In this document: positions 12,009 to 24,804 of the stretch, in pieces
Layout of the letters: the number at the start of each line of letters is the position of its first letter
Position numbering within the stretch: position 1 is the stretch's first letter
Assembly: GCA_037074615.1 (NCBI GenBank)
Contig: CM073522.1
Span: forward strand, 28,022,962 to 28,086,961
Reading direction: 5' to 3'
DNA: 64,000 nucleotides
Source: Leucaena leucocephala
Lineage: Eukaryota > Streptophyta > Magnoliopsida > Fabales > Fabaceae
Program-made: the position numbers and the translations under genes
Notes under the pieces: model-generated
What the model saw: only the letters and a program-made list of their open reading frames with translations
What the model was told of the DNA's origin: nothing
Database searches by the model: none

Positions 12009-12030
12009 TACATATTCAGAAATGTTTTTT

Positions 12031-12130
12031 CTGTTGCCTACTTGATTCACTAGAACTTTGCCCCGACTACATCTGGATTTAACCCGCATCGCGCACCTTG
12101 CTATTCACAGATATTTTTTATAATACATTA
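12031..12130 (-). mobile_element. Truncated tRNA-derived SINE, family A
   Basis: 12032-12101 (ttgcctacttgattcac, then aactttgccccgactacatc, gcatcgcgcacc) is the 3' part of the SINE that is complete at 20042-20240 and 43393-43581. The tRNA-like head is missing. Flanking 'tacatattcagaaatgtttt' (about 12009) and 'tacatattcacaaatgtttt' (about 12131) look like a roughly 20-bp target duplication with one mismatch, so it probably inserted 5'-truncated. Confidence 0.7.
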
Positions 12131-12151
12131 TACATATTCACAAATGTTTTT

Positions 12152-13480
12152 AAAATACAGAAAAAAGTCCCACCATCATTTTCTCCTCCTTATGGCCCCA
12201 TGATTGGACAGAGACCACTTGATAGATGTAGCATGCCCAAAGGCCACACACTCTACCTTATGTCAAAAAGATCCCCCCTCTTACCCCCTAGGCTCGAGAG
12301 GTGTTGTACACTCACAAATCCGGCAAAAAGGATAAAGGATGATATCAAGGGACTAAAAAGATGCCAACCAATAGGGCCCTAGGGGTGACTGCCATAGCCT
12401 AACCAATAATCTCCATCACAAGACAAGTTATAACTCCCTAACAACTCCAACATGGTCAGATCAATCTAATTAACTATGATGACCTTGGCACAGTCAGATC
12501 AATCTACATAATTAATATAATTACAAATTAGTTTATAAGTTAGTACAGACTTAACTGCCTAATTTAAAGTTTTTAATCACTACCCAAAGTTTCCAAATTC
12601 TCTACTTAAGATTCCTAATTCCTCAGAGTGCTCAGTTCTTCAAATCTATTTTGCTTCCTAAATTCAACATGCTGTTAGAAAGCTCCTTCCAATGTTTTAT
12701 TATGCTAAACTAAATTGTATATAAAAATGAAATTTATTAAAATAAATTATTAATTATTTCTATTTATTATTATATTATTATTTTTTGATAAATTGCTCAA
12801 GTTCTAATATGTTAATAATATATATGTATTTATTACCAAAAATTACAAGAGTTTACAGATAAATAAAATAATTAATTATTATAATTACATATCTTATTCT
12901 CTAATCCCTAAGCTATCCTAAAGCCTTAGAAACTTATAATTTAATGTTAAGAAACAAGTCTAGGAGTCTTACCCAAATGTCTCAACCCTCTAAAACTCCT
13001 CTAGACCTCAAAGGCATACAAATAATTTATATAGGGCTCGTAGATTTATTTTTGCAGCCACCCAAAAGGAACACTCCCCATTTTCTAGTCAATATGGGAC
13101 TTCTCGTGCATATGCTCCATCCTATCCATTCATTCCAAGCTTCCAAGGCCTTTTTAAATCTTTTAATTATATTTCTTTTACTCTTATAATAAGAAATATA
13201 TTAAATACTTTTATTTAATCTCAACTAACCTTATTTATTTTCTCTTTTTCTTGAAAATCAAAGCTAATAAATATTTACTACATTTAATTTCTTTTCTTCT
13301 AATTCTATATATTGCTAGATCTCAAATTCCCACATTAATTGTCATCTTGTTATTTAAATCGTCAAATTCTCGCCAGCGTCTTGCCTTTTTTTTTTTTCAA
13401 CAGAAGCCTAAAAAAGATGTCATTCCAGTTAGAGGTCATCTTTAACTTCCAGTCGGATCACGATGACCCGCCTGCCACCT
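12152..13480. other. Unassigned stretch
   Basis: No gene recognised. 12160-12420 is less AT-rich and gives a 94-codon open frame without family resemblance. 12940-13190 resembles a retroelement or LTR flank ('caatatgggacttctcg') but has no paired repeat in the window. Confidence 0.35.
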
Positions 13481-13481
13481 T

Positions 13482-13737
13482 CTCTCTTCCAAAACTCTGT
13501 CATCTGATGTCTGTTCTTGACATTTTTAGAGTCATTTTCTATCGTTTTCGTGAACTCCACGCAATGAGACTATTTTTTAAGCTTAAATAGAAAGTTTTCA
13601 CGTGACACAATTTTACCCGAAACTTCTCTCCTCCATAACTCTATCATCCAACGTTCGTTTTCAACGTTCTTAGAGTCTATTCTCATTGTTCTTGCGAGCT
13701 CTTTTCAATTGTGCTAATTTTATAGGCTAAATAGGTT
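13482..13737. repeat. Diverged tandem repeat, period about 145 bp
   Basis: 13484-13592 and 13629-13737 share the order ctctgtcatctgatgt / ctctatcatccaacgt, then 'ttttagagtc / cttagagtct', then 'aactccacgcaatg / agctcttttcaatt'. Found by eye; no coding frame is shared. Confidence 0.5.
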
Positions 13738-14285
13738 GTTTATATAAACCCAAAAATATATGTAACGATCATACAGTTTAGTTTTTTACTGTTCTCTTAT
13801 ATCTACAATAACTAAGGGTAAAAAACTAACAGAGACATATTCACGCAGCGAAAATTATCATGAAAATAAGAACTTAAATAAGATACCATTGTAGAATTTT
13901 AGGTATACCCGTCGTCAGTTCACTTACTTCAGATACCTACACGGCATCTTGACATTATTACTGACTTGGGTCTCTAGTACACAATAAATGTACACTAAAG
14001 AGGAGAAGAGAGAGTTTGTATGCCAAGAGAAAAAGAGCAAAATCAACCCAGAGCACCTCACTCTAATGCTTCTACATCTGTAAAGAAAAAAAAATGATCC
14101 TCCACCAATCATGCATCCATTGTATAATGGGGAGTGGGGTGGTTACCTTGTAACCGTTCCCACCATAATGATAACGCAAATCTTGAGGTATTTCTGCTTT
14201 AACCCCACATACACATATATGTGTAATGGCCCTGCAGAATTTCTTAGTAAATAATTTAAAGTTAGTTTAAATATTATTTGGTGCA
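13738..14285. other. Non-coding stretch
   Basis: No gene recognised. Short open frames on the minus strand are low-complexity. Confidence 0.35.
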
Positions 14286-14296
14286 GAGTTATCACA

Positions 14297-14400
14297 AGAG
14301 GTTGGGTTAGCAGGGTGGTCGGAGACTGGGATGCTAAACATAAGGTCTGAGGTTCGAGCTTCAGCGACAGCAAGGGGGTTTATTTTTCTTCAATTTTAGC
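14297..14400 (+). mobile_element. tRNA-like Pol III head, probable SINE
   Basis: gaggttgggttagcagggtgg has A-box character and gtctgaggttcgagcttcag has B-box character, spaced as in tRNA-derived SINEs and followed by a T-rich tail. It is not the same family as the A or B SINEs in this window. No target duplication was identified. It is too diverged for a functional tRNA. Confidence 0.45.
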
Positions 14401-15000
14401 ATGAAATTACGGAAGTACCCCTCTGTCATTTTACCAAACTCCCGACTTCCCTTCCTCATTTTCTCCTCTGTGGCGTCGCGTCCATGGCAGACCTGGTAGG
14501 TGCTGTGCGACGCGAAGCGAAGATCAGCGATGGGTCAGCGTGCGGCGTGGGGAGAACTTCTACGGCACGCAATAGTCTGTCTCTGTATTCCCTCCCATTT
14601 CATTCTTCCATCGGCAGAAGGAGACGAGAGTGAGCGCTGTGAGGAAAATCCGAAGGAAGCTTCGAGGGTTCTGAGAGCTGGCCACCGTGAGTCCATCTCG
14701 TTTGCCGTCATTGCTGATTCTGTGGCTTTTCTTGCTGTGTTGTCGCTGTTTCGTCGGGAAGGCAGAGGGAGAACAGAAATAGGGAAGTGTCGCAGAGGTT
14801 GGAAGGAAAGGAATTCTGTTGGGGGGGTCGCCGCCGTAGCCTTCAAGTTGTGCACCGTAGCCATGCTGCAGTTCCCGGAGTTTCTCCCCTGTCTCTGCAC
14901 GGAGTGTGATGAATTGGAGATTGAAGTGTTGGTGCCGTGGGATTCCATTATTCCTGAAGCTAATTAATGAGTGGTAAGTGCTTAATCTCTGTGTCTCTAT
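14400..15000. other. GC-richer island with overlapping open frames on both strands
   Basis: Composition rises clearly above the surroundings (gtggcgtcgcgtccatgg, then gacgcgaagcgaag). A 155-codon frame on the plus strand (14500-14967) and 137- and 234-codon frames on the minus strand overlap here. None resembles a known family and none has convincing codon structure. It could be the 5' exon of a non-coding transcript or part of a retroelement LTR. Confidence 0.3.
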
Positions 15001-15109
15001 TTTCTGTTTGGATAGGTGTTGGTTAAAAAGGATGGTTTTGGACAACATGTGTGTGTGTGGTTGGAATTGTGTCTCTGTTGGCTGTGTTGTTGTGAGAAAA
15101 AGTTGGTCG

Positions 15110-15640
15110 CTGCTATAGGTGTGTATATATATATATTCTGCTGTTTTGCTGCAGAAAGAAGAGAAAGGGAAGAAGTGGGACTCTGCTGTGTGTATATATA
15201 TGTATATACACATGTTAGGCGGCTGTTTTTGATATATTTTTATGTGTTGCTGTTCTGGGTCCATTGAGCAGAATGTATATATGTGTGCAATGCTGTCATG
15301 GTAGTTTAGAAGTTTGCTGTTGGGGTATGTGTTAATGAATGCCGGGACTGTAGGTGTATATATATGTGTATATGCTACTGTTATGGCTGAGTATATTTAT
15401 ACATATATGAATGTGAAGTTGGGGTTCATGGTTTAGAGAATTGTGCTGCTGTATGGGAAGTTAAATAGCATATGTATGTGTATATTATATATATGTTTAT
15501 GGTGCTGCTGTTATGATTTAGCTTGGGAAAAGAAAGGGAGGATGCTGTGTTATGTGTGTGTATATATATGTTGATATGTTCTGGGAAGGAGAATAAGATA
15601 AGTAAGTCAAGTATATATATGTAGGTTTGTGTCTCGGCCA
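15110..15640. repeat. TATATG/TGTATA microsatellite cluster
   Basis: At least six blocks of alternating (ta)n/(tg)n such as gtgtatatatatatatt and tatgtgtgtgtatatatatg are separated by 'tgctgct'-containing spacers, so the cluster looks like a diverged minisatellite with a microsatellite core. No gene. Confidence 0.6.
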
Positions 15641-18600
15641 ACTTGGATACATAAGGGAATAGTTGTTGTTTGGTGTTTCAAAATCTGGTTCTAGTGAAGG
15701 GAAAGGGAGCTATAAGTGAAATAATCATGGAGGGATGTGAGATAAAACTTAGGCAAACAATATATCACATTGCTGATGAGAAAATGTCGCTGCATGTTCA
15801 GTTGATTGGATGCTATAATAATGAATAATTGCTTTAGCTCTTTAACGTAGTATTTGACCTTTAGCATTGGAATTAGTTGCTGTCCGAATTTTTAGAAAAT
15901 ATACAAGTGCTCAATTGCTAAAGGAATTAAATGGAATATGTGCCGATCGGTTGTTTGAGAAAGAATATTTGATGGATTTAGATTCTAGATATCTAAAGAT
16001 GAAAATGTCATAGTACTATTATGCCCAAATATGACATAAATATACTAAGTGGACATACACCGCTTCTAGGAAACATTTAAAGAGGTGTTAGAATCAATGG
16101 CATGGGAATTCAAGCTTGATTTATTTCCTATGTCGTGGCTTGTTTGTATGAACATGTTAGAGATGATTGTGGAGGTTTTAAACCTGTGCAAAGGTCGTGT
16201 TTAAGGTTTATTTAGAAATGAATAAGTGTTTTAATCAATTTAATAGTGGCCAAGACATGTCAATGAGGATGCCTCTCTGATTGGTTATAGATTAAGGAAG
16301 TGGTTGGTTGATAGTTTAGGAGCCTACGTAGTGAATCTTTATTAAATGGTTGATGGTGTGTAATGAATTGAAATATCATATTAAGGATGATTTATTTCTG
16401 TTGAAGCTTTAAATAGAATGTTAATATATTGTTTCGGGATATCAGGGAATTGAGAAGTGAAAATAATTAAAAATTGATTGACTAAAAAAAGTAAAGGTTT
16501 AGGAGCGTGGCAGGTGAGTGAATAACGTTCCCTAATTTTAAGATTTTGGAATATAATTAGTTTTTACATATTTATTAAATGTGAATTTTAGCATGAATTA
16601 CGAGAAAAGAGTTACGAACTTATGACTTTATTTGTTTATTTGACATTTCAGTCAAATGTTAATTTCAGCATGATTTACGAAAAAAAACAAGAATATGAAT
16701 TCATGGTTTTAAATGTTAAAAGTGAATATTTCATTATTGCATACTTGTTCATATGGATTGACAAATATGTTTTGATGATTTATCGAAAATGTTTATGATG
16801 GAGGAATGTTTTATGATTATGAATGATTTTAATGGAAAGTGATGCATTGAAAAATGTTATGATTGTTGAATGTTAAATGGCCCCCATATATGTTTGAAAG
16901 GTTTTAGAGGACGGAACACAGAACGCTGGTTACTAACAGCAGTACTGTTAGTCCTTGGTGCACCATGGTTAAACCCGAGCTCGACAGATATTCGTGAGTC
17001 TCACGTTTGATCCGCAGCAATTGTTTTGCCACGTCGACTTTTGAAGTAATTATATTTTTTGAAATACATGTATTATTTTGCTAAAGGGTTAGATGCTCTA
17101 CTTAACTTATAGATAAAGTTCTGGGTTCGTGTCATTTTGAAAAAAATATTTGAATTTGAATTAAGGTATTTGCCTTTTTATTTAAACTGAAAGTTAAATT
17201 ATGATTATTACTTTAAACGTTTCATTTAAAGTTTAGGGCTTAAAGAATATGAATTTATTCATATTCTGTGCCGGTCACAGTTTAAATTTCGTGACGTGAC
17301 CATATGGGTTTAGGCTTAATACATCAAAGGTAAATCGGCCCATTTTTCTATAGTTAACAATTACACTTATTTTGTTATTTTATTAAAACTTTAATTATTA
17401 TATCATCAGTTCCACCGTAGGTGTAACTAGTTAAACAATACAAATTAAGACCCATTTGTCTTTCTAATTTAATATTCAGTCCAATTTTTAAAACATTGAC
17501 TTGGAGACCATTTTTTTTTTTGGTTTTAAAACTACAATCAGATTTATCTCTTAAGTGCAATTTTGGATTTCAGTTGTAGAAAATATGTTTGGAATTCCAA
17601 TCCACTTTTAGTTAATAGGAAAAATGTACTATCCACAAGACTTTCAACGTGATGTATAACAAAAGTTGTGATATTTAGCTCGATTTAGGATCACCAATTC
17701 TAAAGATGCATAGGATTAATTGTGCATCTAACTTAACAATAGAAACGTTTAAATGGTTTCGTCTTCTATTTTGTATTTAAGATCTCGTATATCTGGATAA
17801 AACACGCTAAAAACACTCGGTTTCAATTTAAGGAGCGAACACAGTTAGCAAAAGTAGTCAAACAAAACATTCAATGAAAAATAGGTTTGCAAAACTAAGT
17901 TTGAGCCTCCAAACTGATATCTAAACAAACCCTAAACTACAATTGAATGTGTATTTCATCTCTGCCATTAATATCTCGTCTAAAAAGCAATACAAATAAT
18001 CTTTGTTGATTGGAATTTCGTCTCTGCCATTAATTGGAAGTTTACCATCATTTTGCTTTTAATCGTTTAAGTTTCAAACTATAGGTTATGGTCCTTCAAA
18101 TTTCTTTCCCTATAAAATATTAGTCCCTCTAATTTAATAAAAATTTGAATTATTTTATCTCTTGAGGGATTAAAACTCATAATTTAAAACATGAGAGACT
18201 AAAACTAAAATTTGTATAAACTTGAGAGATTATTAACTCTAAACTTTCCTTTAACAGACCTAATAGTTTAGATATAGCTTAAAGAAATAATTTTACAAAA
18301 ATACTTGAATATACATTAAATTCTAGAGAAAAAAATTTGAACAAACCTATAAATGGAAAAATCATGTGAATTATTGATCCTTCTTCGGATGTTTTGATCT
18401 TGTTTAGAGTCCAATCTACATATCTATCTATGATACTTTTCTAGTCTTTAATATATGACTTATTTAATTAATTTGATTAGATTAGTTAAATTAGTTAATA
18501 TGATATTTTTTCTAAAACATCATAATTAATCATATTTATGAATTCCCTCCCTCCCTTAATTATTATTAAAGGAGTATCAATAGGGATAATTTGAAAAAAA

Positions 18601-18825
18601 GATGAATATAGAAAATAGGTATTGTATTTAGAACTAAAATTAACTCCATAATTATCTCTTATATTAAAAATCAGAGGAGTATAAAAACTATAATAAGTTC
18701 ATACGTGTATAGGAGGAGTATAGGAGTCACATCTTAAAACTTCATACGTGTATAGGAATCACACTAGCTATACAAAACTAACTCTTACCTAAACAAACAA
18801 GACAAGTTGAAAGAGAATAGAAATA
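15641..18825. other. Long AT-rich stretch without a recognised gene
   Basis: Holds a short diverged duplication at about 16580-16710 (two versions of 'agcatgaattacgag', about 85 bp apart). Near 16900-17030 is a GC-richer patch ('aacgctggttactaacag') that looks like retroelement LTR sequence. Nothing coding was recognised on either strand. Confidence 0.4.
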
Positions 18826-18841
18826 AAAATAGGGATGTATA

Positions 18842-19033
18842 GTCAATGAGAGTTGGCACAGATAGTAAAAAATAGGTTCGTATCCTATAAGGATGCGAGT
18901 TCGATTCCTACTGCCATTGTGAAAACTCCTTTAGTAGGCGATTTCATAAGTCCCCTATAAACGCTCTCTGAGCCCTGGGCCTTGATGGGGGACTGATGCC
19001 GAACTCATCTAAATTTTTTTATATAAAAAAAAC
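18842..19033 (+). mobile_element. tRNA-derived SINE, family B, copy 2
   Basis: Head 'agttggcacagatagtaaaa', B box 'gatgcgagttcgattcctac', body 'cctttagtaggcgatttcat' and 'gctctctgagccctgg', then an A-rich tail. Flanking aaaatagggatgtat (18826) and aaaatagggctgtat (19034) are a target duplication with one mismatch. Confidence 0.8.
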
Positions 19034-19392
19034 AAAATAGGGCTGTATATAGAGATTCAGTTACTTAGACGTAATAAACTCATCCTCTACAACATAAGCC
19101 AAAAGAATTAGTTCATTTGGAATACGTCAGTCTCCATAAAAAATGGCGAGTTATTCTTACTTTACTAAGCTCGGTTAATCAGTCTTGCCAAGAAAATTTT
19201 ACTAAGCTTGCCAAAAATTTTGGCAGCTTTCGGAAGTTGAAATCTCGAGAACTATGAATGTAAAAGTTATTATTGCTCATGCATTACTCAGGTATCACAG
19301 TTTGCCCCAATATAAAACAATTTACAGCCTACTAATTACATTTTCTCGGTTATCTTATTCATACCACCAAAAAAATAGGAAAAGTAGCTTAC

Positions 19393-22300
19393 CCCAGACA
19401 GCTAGTCTTCTGTGTTCATCAAGTTCATGGGCTCATCATACTCCACCAATTTTCCTGGAAATTATAATCCAGAAAATTTTCTTCTCTTAGAAGAGATAAC
19501 AAAAGAATCATGCTTTGTATATGGCAGGCATCAGGTTTGCCTCAATATTAAAGACATTATTTATAATCTTATTAGCATTGACACATCGGTATATGCATAT
19601 ACAAGTTAAATGTCACTAAACTAAAATAGAACCTCTTAACTCCCTACTTGTGTGAACAGAAGAAGAATCAGACCCATTAACCTATAGGCAAGCGAAGTAG
19701 GTATTCAATGAACACTAAGATTAATGGTGGTTAATGCAACTTACCATCACTGATTGAGATAACCTTAGTGCAATTCATCACAGTTGGTATCCTGTGTGCT
19801 ACTGTGATCACAGTGCAATCAGCAAATTCACTCCTTATAGTTTTCTGCAGAATCAAATCAGTGGCATTATCAATAGATGCCGTTGCTTCATCGAGCACCA
19901 AAATCCGACTTCTCCTCAAAAGAGCACCCCCCAAACAGAATAGCTGCCGTTGCCCCATGCTCCAGTTTGACCCATCTCCCACAACTGCATAACAGTTTAT
20001 TAATTGTTATTACAAATCAAAAGAGGTAAGAAGTTCATTCTTTTTTTTTTTTTTTTTTTTGTTGCCCACCCGGTTCACCGGAGCTTTGCCCCGACTACAT
20101 CCGGATCCGACCCGCGTCGCGCACCTGGCTGTGGTGGGTGAGTCTCCCAACGGGGATTTTCTGCATTCGCCAAGGCTCGAACTCGAGACCTCGCTTAAGC
20201 GATACCGAGCCGCTTACCACTCGGACCAACCCCCGTTGGTGGTAAGAAGTTCATTCTGCATTGTTGTGTCAGAAGGCCATTTAACCTGAAGAGTCTAAAC
20301 CGCGTTCTTTCTCTTGAACAGCCTCTCGCAACTGACACTTTGCAAGAACCTTTAGAAGGAACAAATAATTATTAGACATTTTATTAAATTATTTGAAATA
20401 GTTTTTGACCAGATATCAAAGCCGCCAATCCATAACCAAGTAGTAAGTTTTTCCATCATTTATGCTTTTCATTTCCTTATGACAGGAGGCATGTTAGAAA
20501 ATTTGAGATTATAACAAAACTATTCCCAAGTTTCCGGAGTGTTGACATGAAATGCATTTATAAACAACCAACCAAGTTTGCATCAACCGCATGAAGGAAA
20601 CAAAGATACAAGGTATTATTGTTACCTCCCATATCTCTTGATCAGAGAGTTGAGACAAGGGGTCCATGTTATATCTAACTGTTCCATTAAAAAGAGTGGG
20701 ATCTTGTGGTATGATACCAAAACGTGACCTCAAATCATGGAGTCCAATAGAACAAATATCAATGCCATCAACCATAATCTTTCCACCTGCCAGCTCCACA
20801 AGGCGGAACAATGCCAATCTTGTGCCCCCCTTCAATTGTCCATGTGATCCCTCGAAGTACAAGAGGTGTATCTGGCCTATATCTTATCTGTTTCAATATA
20901 GACCAGCAAATTGTGTATCTTTAGATCAATTCCCATTTTGCTGAACCGTGTTTTTCAAAACAGACAAGAAATTCACCTGCAAATTATCTATTTCTACTTT
21001 GCCCACTGTAGGCCAATTCACAGGAGGGCGATTTCCTTCTATTACTTCTGAGGCCTCACTTGGCATACGCATGTATTGTTTCAGTCTCTCTACTGATATT
21101 ATTTAGTTTGCTATTATGCATTCTCTTTGGATAATGAATACAAGCGATACATTTAGTGAAAATCCATAAGAGAGAGCCCATGCCGATAAATCCTGAAACA
21201 GCAGACTTTGCATGAGAATGTTATGCATAAGAATTGAGAAGGAAGATTTTTAACGCAATAATGACTAAGGTCTCACCAGAGGTAAAAGTTCCAGGGGGAA
21301 GCACTACCATGCAAAGTGCCGTAGAGTCAAGAACAAATTCACTGATTGTTTCTAAACGTTGAATTAACCACTCACTTGTCACAAAATTATGGAAGAAAGG
21401 AGAAGCATTGACATCGATTAGCTCAAGATTCTTGGCAAAGAAACGTTCTTCCTCCTCAAAAGCCCTTATTGTCATAGCTCCGGCAACAGACTCTGCTAGA
21501 TGATTGGCTTCAAAGGATTTTGTTGTGCCATTCAGCCTCATCAACTCTTTTGCAGAGGCAAAGTAGTATTTCTATATATATAACAAGAACTTTTGGGTTA
21601 CAGTTAACCCAATAAAGAACCTCGTGGCCAGCATGGTATTGATTGTCATATCAAACATCAGGCATCTATTTATTTATTCAAAAATAAAGAACGAAAATAT
21701 ACCACAAAGAATTGACTCCATTTTTTATTTCCCCAGGCAAGCATGTTACAAAAAGCCACATTAAATAAAACATAGATGTTCAAATGTTTGTGTTCTTAGT
21801 TGATTTCTTTACTGATTTGACCATCTGAAAACACAAAAGTTTCTTTATAATTACTTTTTGGTGAACAGATTTTCATTCACTAATTCCTGACTATCAATTA
21901 CTTCCATGAATATCACCTCAACTTTCAAGTGTTAACCTTGCTCACAATAAAGGTTGAGGTTCTTGATGTCAACTTTAATTTTTGTTTTTTCTTGTAGTAA
22001 TAGTTTCAAAGCCCAGAATATGTCCAAAGATACTAAAATACTATAATTTAATGCACATCATTTAATCATCGGCCAAACATGAGCATTCTGATTTGCACTA
22101 AAACAACTTTGTTATTTTTAAAACATACACATTAAGAAGAATCTGCAAATACCTTCAGGAGAAGTGCGACATAAACCATCGGTATAGAGATAAACAAGAC
22201 TTGCCAAGTAACAACTGCTAGAACTGTAAGGTTAACATATAAATTTGTAGTGGCTTCAACAGCAAACATAAGGGTGAATGGGACATCAAGATCAACAATG

Positions 22301-24803
22301 CTCAGATCGGGTGAGACCTGCACCATGAATTTATGCTACTCAGAATACCATTAGTTCAATCAAATTTCATTGCAATTTATGTAAACTTACCCTACTAAGT
22401 ATCCTTCCCAATGGCGTAGAGTCATAAAAAGACGGGCGCGAAAAAGGGAGTTCAGTAGCTGTGCAAACAAAGATGTTAAATGATTGAAGACCCATAGCAA
22501 CTACTCCAAGAACTCTGAACAGCCAGAAAATTGTTGAACCGACTCCAATCAACTAGTACACCGAGATTAATCGCAACGTGGTCACACTAGGATTGTCAAC
22601 ACTAGCAGCCATCCATGAGTTCTGTAACACCTGGCCAATCACAAATGTAAGGTGGAAAGTTCAGCGAAGGAGAAGTATAGATAACCCTTGCTCTGATTCA
22701 GATATTGAAAGTACGGCTTTAGCCCATTGTCTCCTATTTCTATTTCTTCTTGCTTAATTAACTGATCACCATTTGAAGCCTTAAATTCCCTCTCCACATA
22801 AGATTTAATAATCTCCTTAGCAGAACTTGTTCGTGTCTGAGCAGACGTCACATTCAAAAGCCTTTCAGAACCAGCAGTCTCCTTGTGAGCATTGACAAGG
22901 TCCTGAAATTCCTGGCTTGAAGACAGTAGATGGTCATATGAGCAGTTTGTCGAATTTCTCCATCAGACATGAGCTGCAAATAAAGATACACTCCATCACT
23001 ATTTTTAGAATATTGAAGCAAACAATGGCAAGATGCTACAGATCAACTTCGAATTTTGCGACATCGAGATGAATGCTAATCAAAGATATAAACCAGGAAA
23101 ATAGTGGTAAAAAAGGTTTCATAGATAACATTATGTTTAAAAGCTTTAAAAAATAGGTACAGCAAAATTATTGAAGAATTTTATCCAATAGATTTATGTT
23201 ATTTATGGAATTTGATATGAAAGAGAAAAAGCCATTTTCCACATCAAAAGCCTCATGATGATATAAGACCAAGCTAGAATTGATGTTGCCTAACCAAAGG
23301 ATCTAGTGTAAAACTAAGCTCTTTACACCAAAGCGATTTAAGCAATGCATAGAGAAGGAAAAACAACAGTGTCATCGAAAAGGAATCCTTTAGTTTTGGA
23401 ACTGTTAAGGTAGAAGAACAACTAATGAAGATTAAGGAAGTATGCAAGTGCCTTGCAGAGTATGGGAACAAAAAATCTCAGAACTAATAGAAGTCTTTAT
23501 ATTCTCAAATAATTCCTTGAATTAAAAGACATTACCAAAATAGAATCAAATGCTGGAAGGAAGTCAACTTAATGAGTCACAAGTAAGACTGTCTTTCCCT
23601 GAAGTACATCCATGACATATTCCTGCCAAATTAAAAGTCGTCCCTGAGTAATGAATATTAAAGATGATACAAATGCAGTATATCAGAAGAGAAGTTGTGA
23701 TTACATTAAACAAATTTGAGGCAGTATGTGCATCAACAGCACTGAATGGATCGTCCAAGAGATATATATCAGCGTTCTGATAAAGAGCACAAGCAAGTTG
23801 AATTCGCTGCTTCTGACCTCCAATCAAGTTTACTCCTTTCTCGCCTATTTCAGTGAAATCGCCGTGGGGAAACAATTCTAGATCCTTCACTAAGGATGAC
23901 CTTTCAAGTGTTTCTTGATACCTTTGAGCATCCATAGCTGAACCAAACAAGATATTCTCCCTTACTGTACCTGTCTGTATCCATGCTGTTTGGGAAACAT
24001 AAGCAAACTTTCCATAAACTTCTATCTGCACAGCACAAAAGAGAATCAAAAGCGACAAAACGGGCAAGACAAATTGTAAACAAATAAATTAGATATTAAG
24101 GTTGATGATTATCATATAATTTCCATATAAGCAAAACAAGGGATAGGATTGAGAACTTAACAGTTCCACGAGTATTAGGAACTTCACCAAGGATTGCAGC
24201 TAGTAGGGTTGATTTGCCGGAACCAACTTCTCCACAAATAGCCACCTTTTGCCCAGGTTTAACCACTAGATTTATGTTTTTCAGAGTGGGCTTTGATACA
24301 TTATCTTCCCAAGAAAAGTCAGCTGAGTTAATTAGGATGGAGCCCTTGAGACTGTCACTAAAGCTCCTCTTTTTGACATTTCAATTCTGTAGCTCTGGTG
24401 CCTCGAGGAATTTCACAACCCAAGCATATGCTACTTCTGCTTGAATGAGCATCCCAATAACATCAGCCATAGTCCTGATTGGATCCTGAACAAGGCGTAA
24501 ACTTGCAACAAAGGGGAACACATTATTTGCATGTAAGGGAATTTTGAGGAAGTAGCATGCCCCAAATGAAGCAGCAGAGACCATAACAGGTGAAGACCAA
24601 AAGAGAAAGGTGATGTATGGCTTTCTCATCTGTAATGCAGACGAACATTTCAGCTCCACTTTCCTCAAACTTTCTGTTGCTCTCTTGAAATGGGTTTCCC
24701 ATGCATATAATTTCAGTACTTTCATATTCACTAAAGCCTCAGAACTGGCCTTCAATCTTTCATCCTGTGCCACCAAAAGGCGGCAATATTTTCGTAAATA
24801 AAT
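19393..24803 (-). pseudogene. ABCC (MRP)-type transporter pseudogene, 5'-truncated
   Basis: Full-size ABC transporter of the plant ABCC/MRP subfamily (ABCC10/14-like by resemblance); living members pump glutathione or other conjugates across the tonoplast. Minus-strand exons, about: 24803-24160 (end of membrane domain 1, Walker A GEVGSGKST), 24028-23704 (signature and Walker B LLDDPFSAVDAHTA), 23622-23533, 22979-22391 (linker, membrane domain 2), 22317-22153, 21571-21279, 21192-20977, 20887-20626, 20349-20286, 19984-19745 (signature-like NWSMGQRQL, Walker B ILVLDEATAS) and 19454-19393. Breaks: TGA at 24381-24383; TAA at 23569-23571 just after the H-loop VTH; a 1-base loss near 22950; a frameshift and TAG in 22391-22640; TAA in NBD2's preceding exon (about 21090); loss of the NBD2 Walker A near 20840; TAG at 19402-19404. 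The first signature reads LIGGQ rather than LSGGQ. The N-terminal half is absent, replaced by a CACTA-like element. Confidence 0.9.
20042..20240 (-). mobile_element. tRNA-derived SINE, family A, in an ABCC intron
   Basis: On the minus strand: accaacgggggttggtccga with A box gagtggtaagcggctcg, B box 'gagttcgagccttgg', body 'aatccccgttgggagactca', 'gcgcgacgcgggtcggatcc', ending 'ggtgggcaac' and a pure A tail of about 20. Perfect 17-bp target duplications ggtaagaagttcattct flank it (20025-20041, 20241-20257). The long tail and perfect duplication suggest a fairly recent insertion. It lies between two ABCC exons (19984 and 20286). Confidence 0.93.
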
Positions 24804-24804
24804 C

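Noticed and set aside
14500..14967. 155-codon plus-strand frame (and 137/234-codon minus-strand frames)
   Set aside because: Frames overlap on both strands in a GC-rich block, show no family resemblance and no splice or domain structure; probably chance.
20042..20240. Possible tRNA gene (A and B boxes)
   Set aside because: No complete cloverleaf; A tail, target duplication and repeated copies show a SINE.
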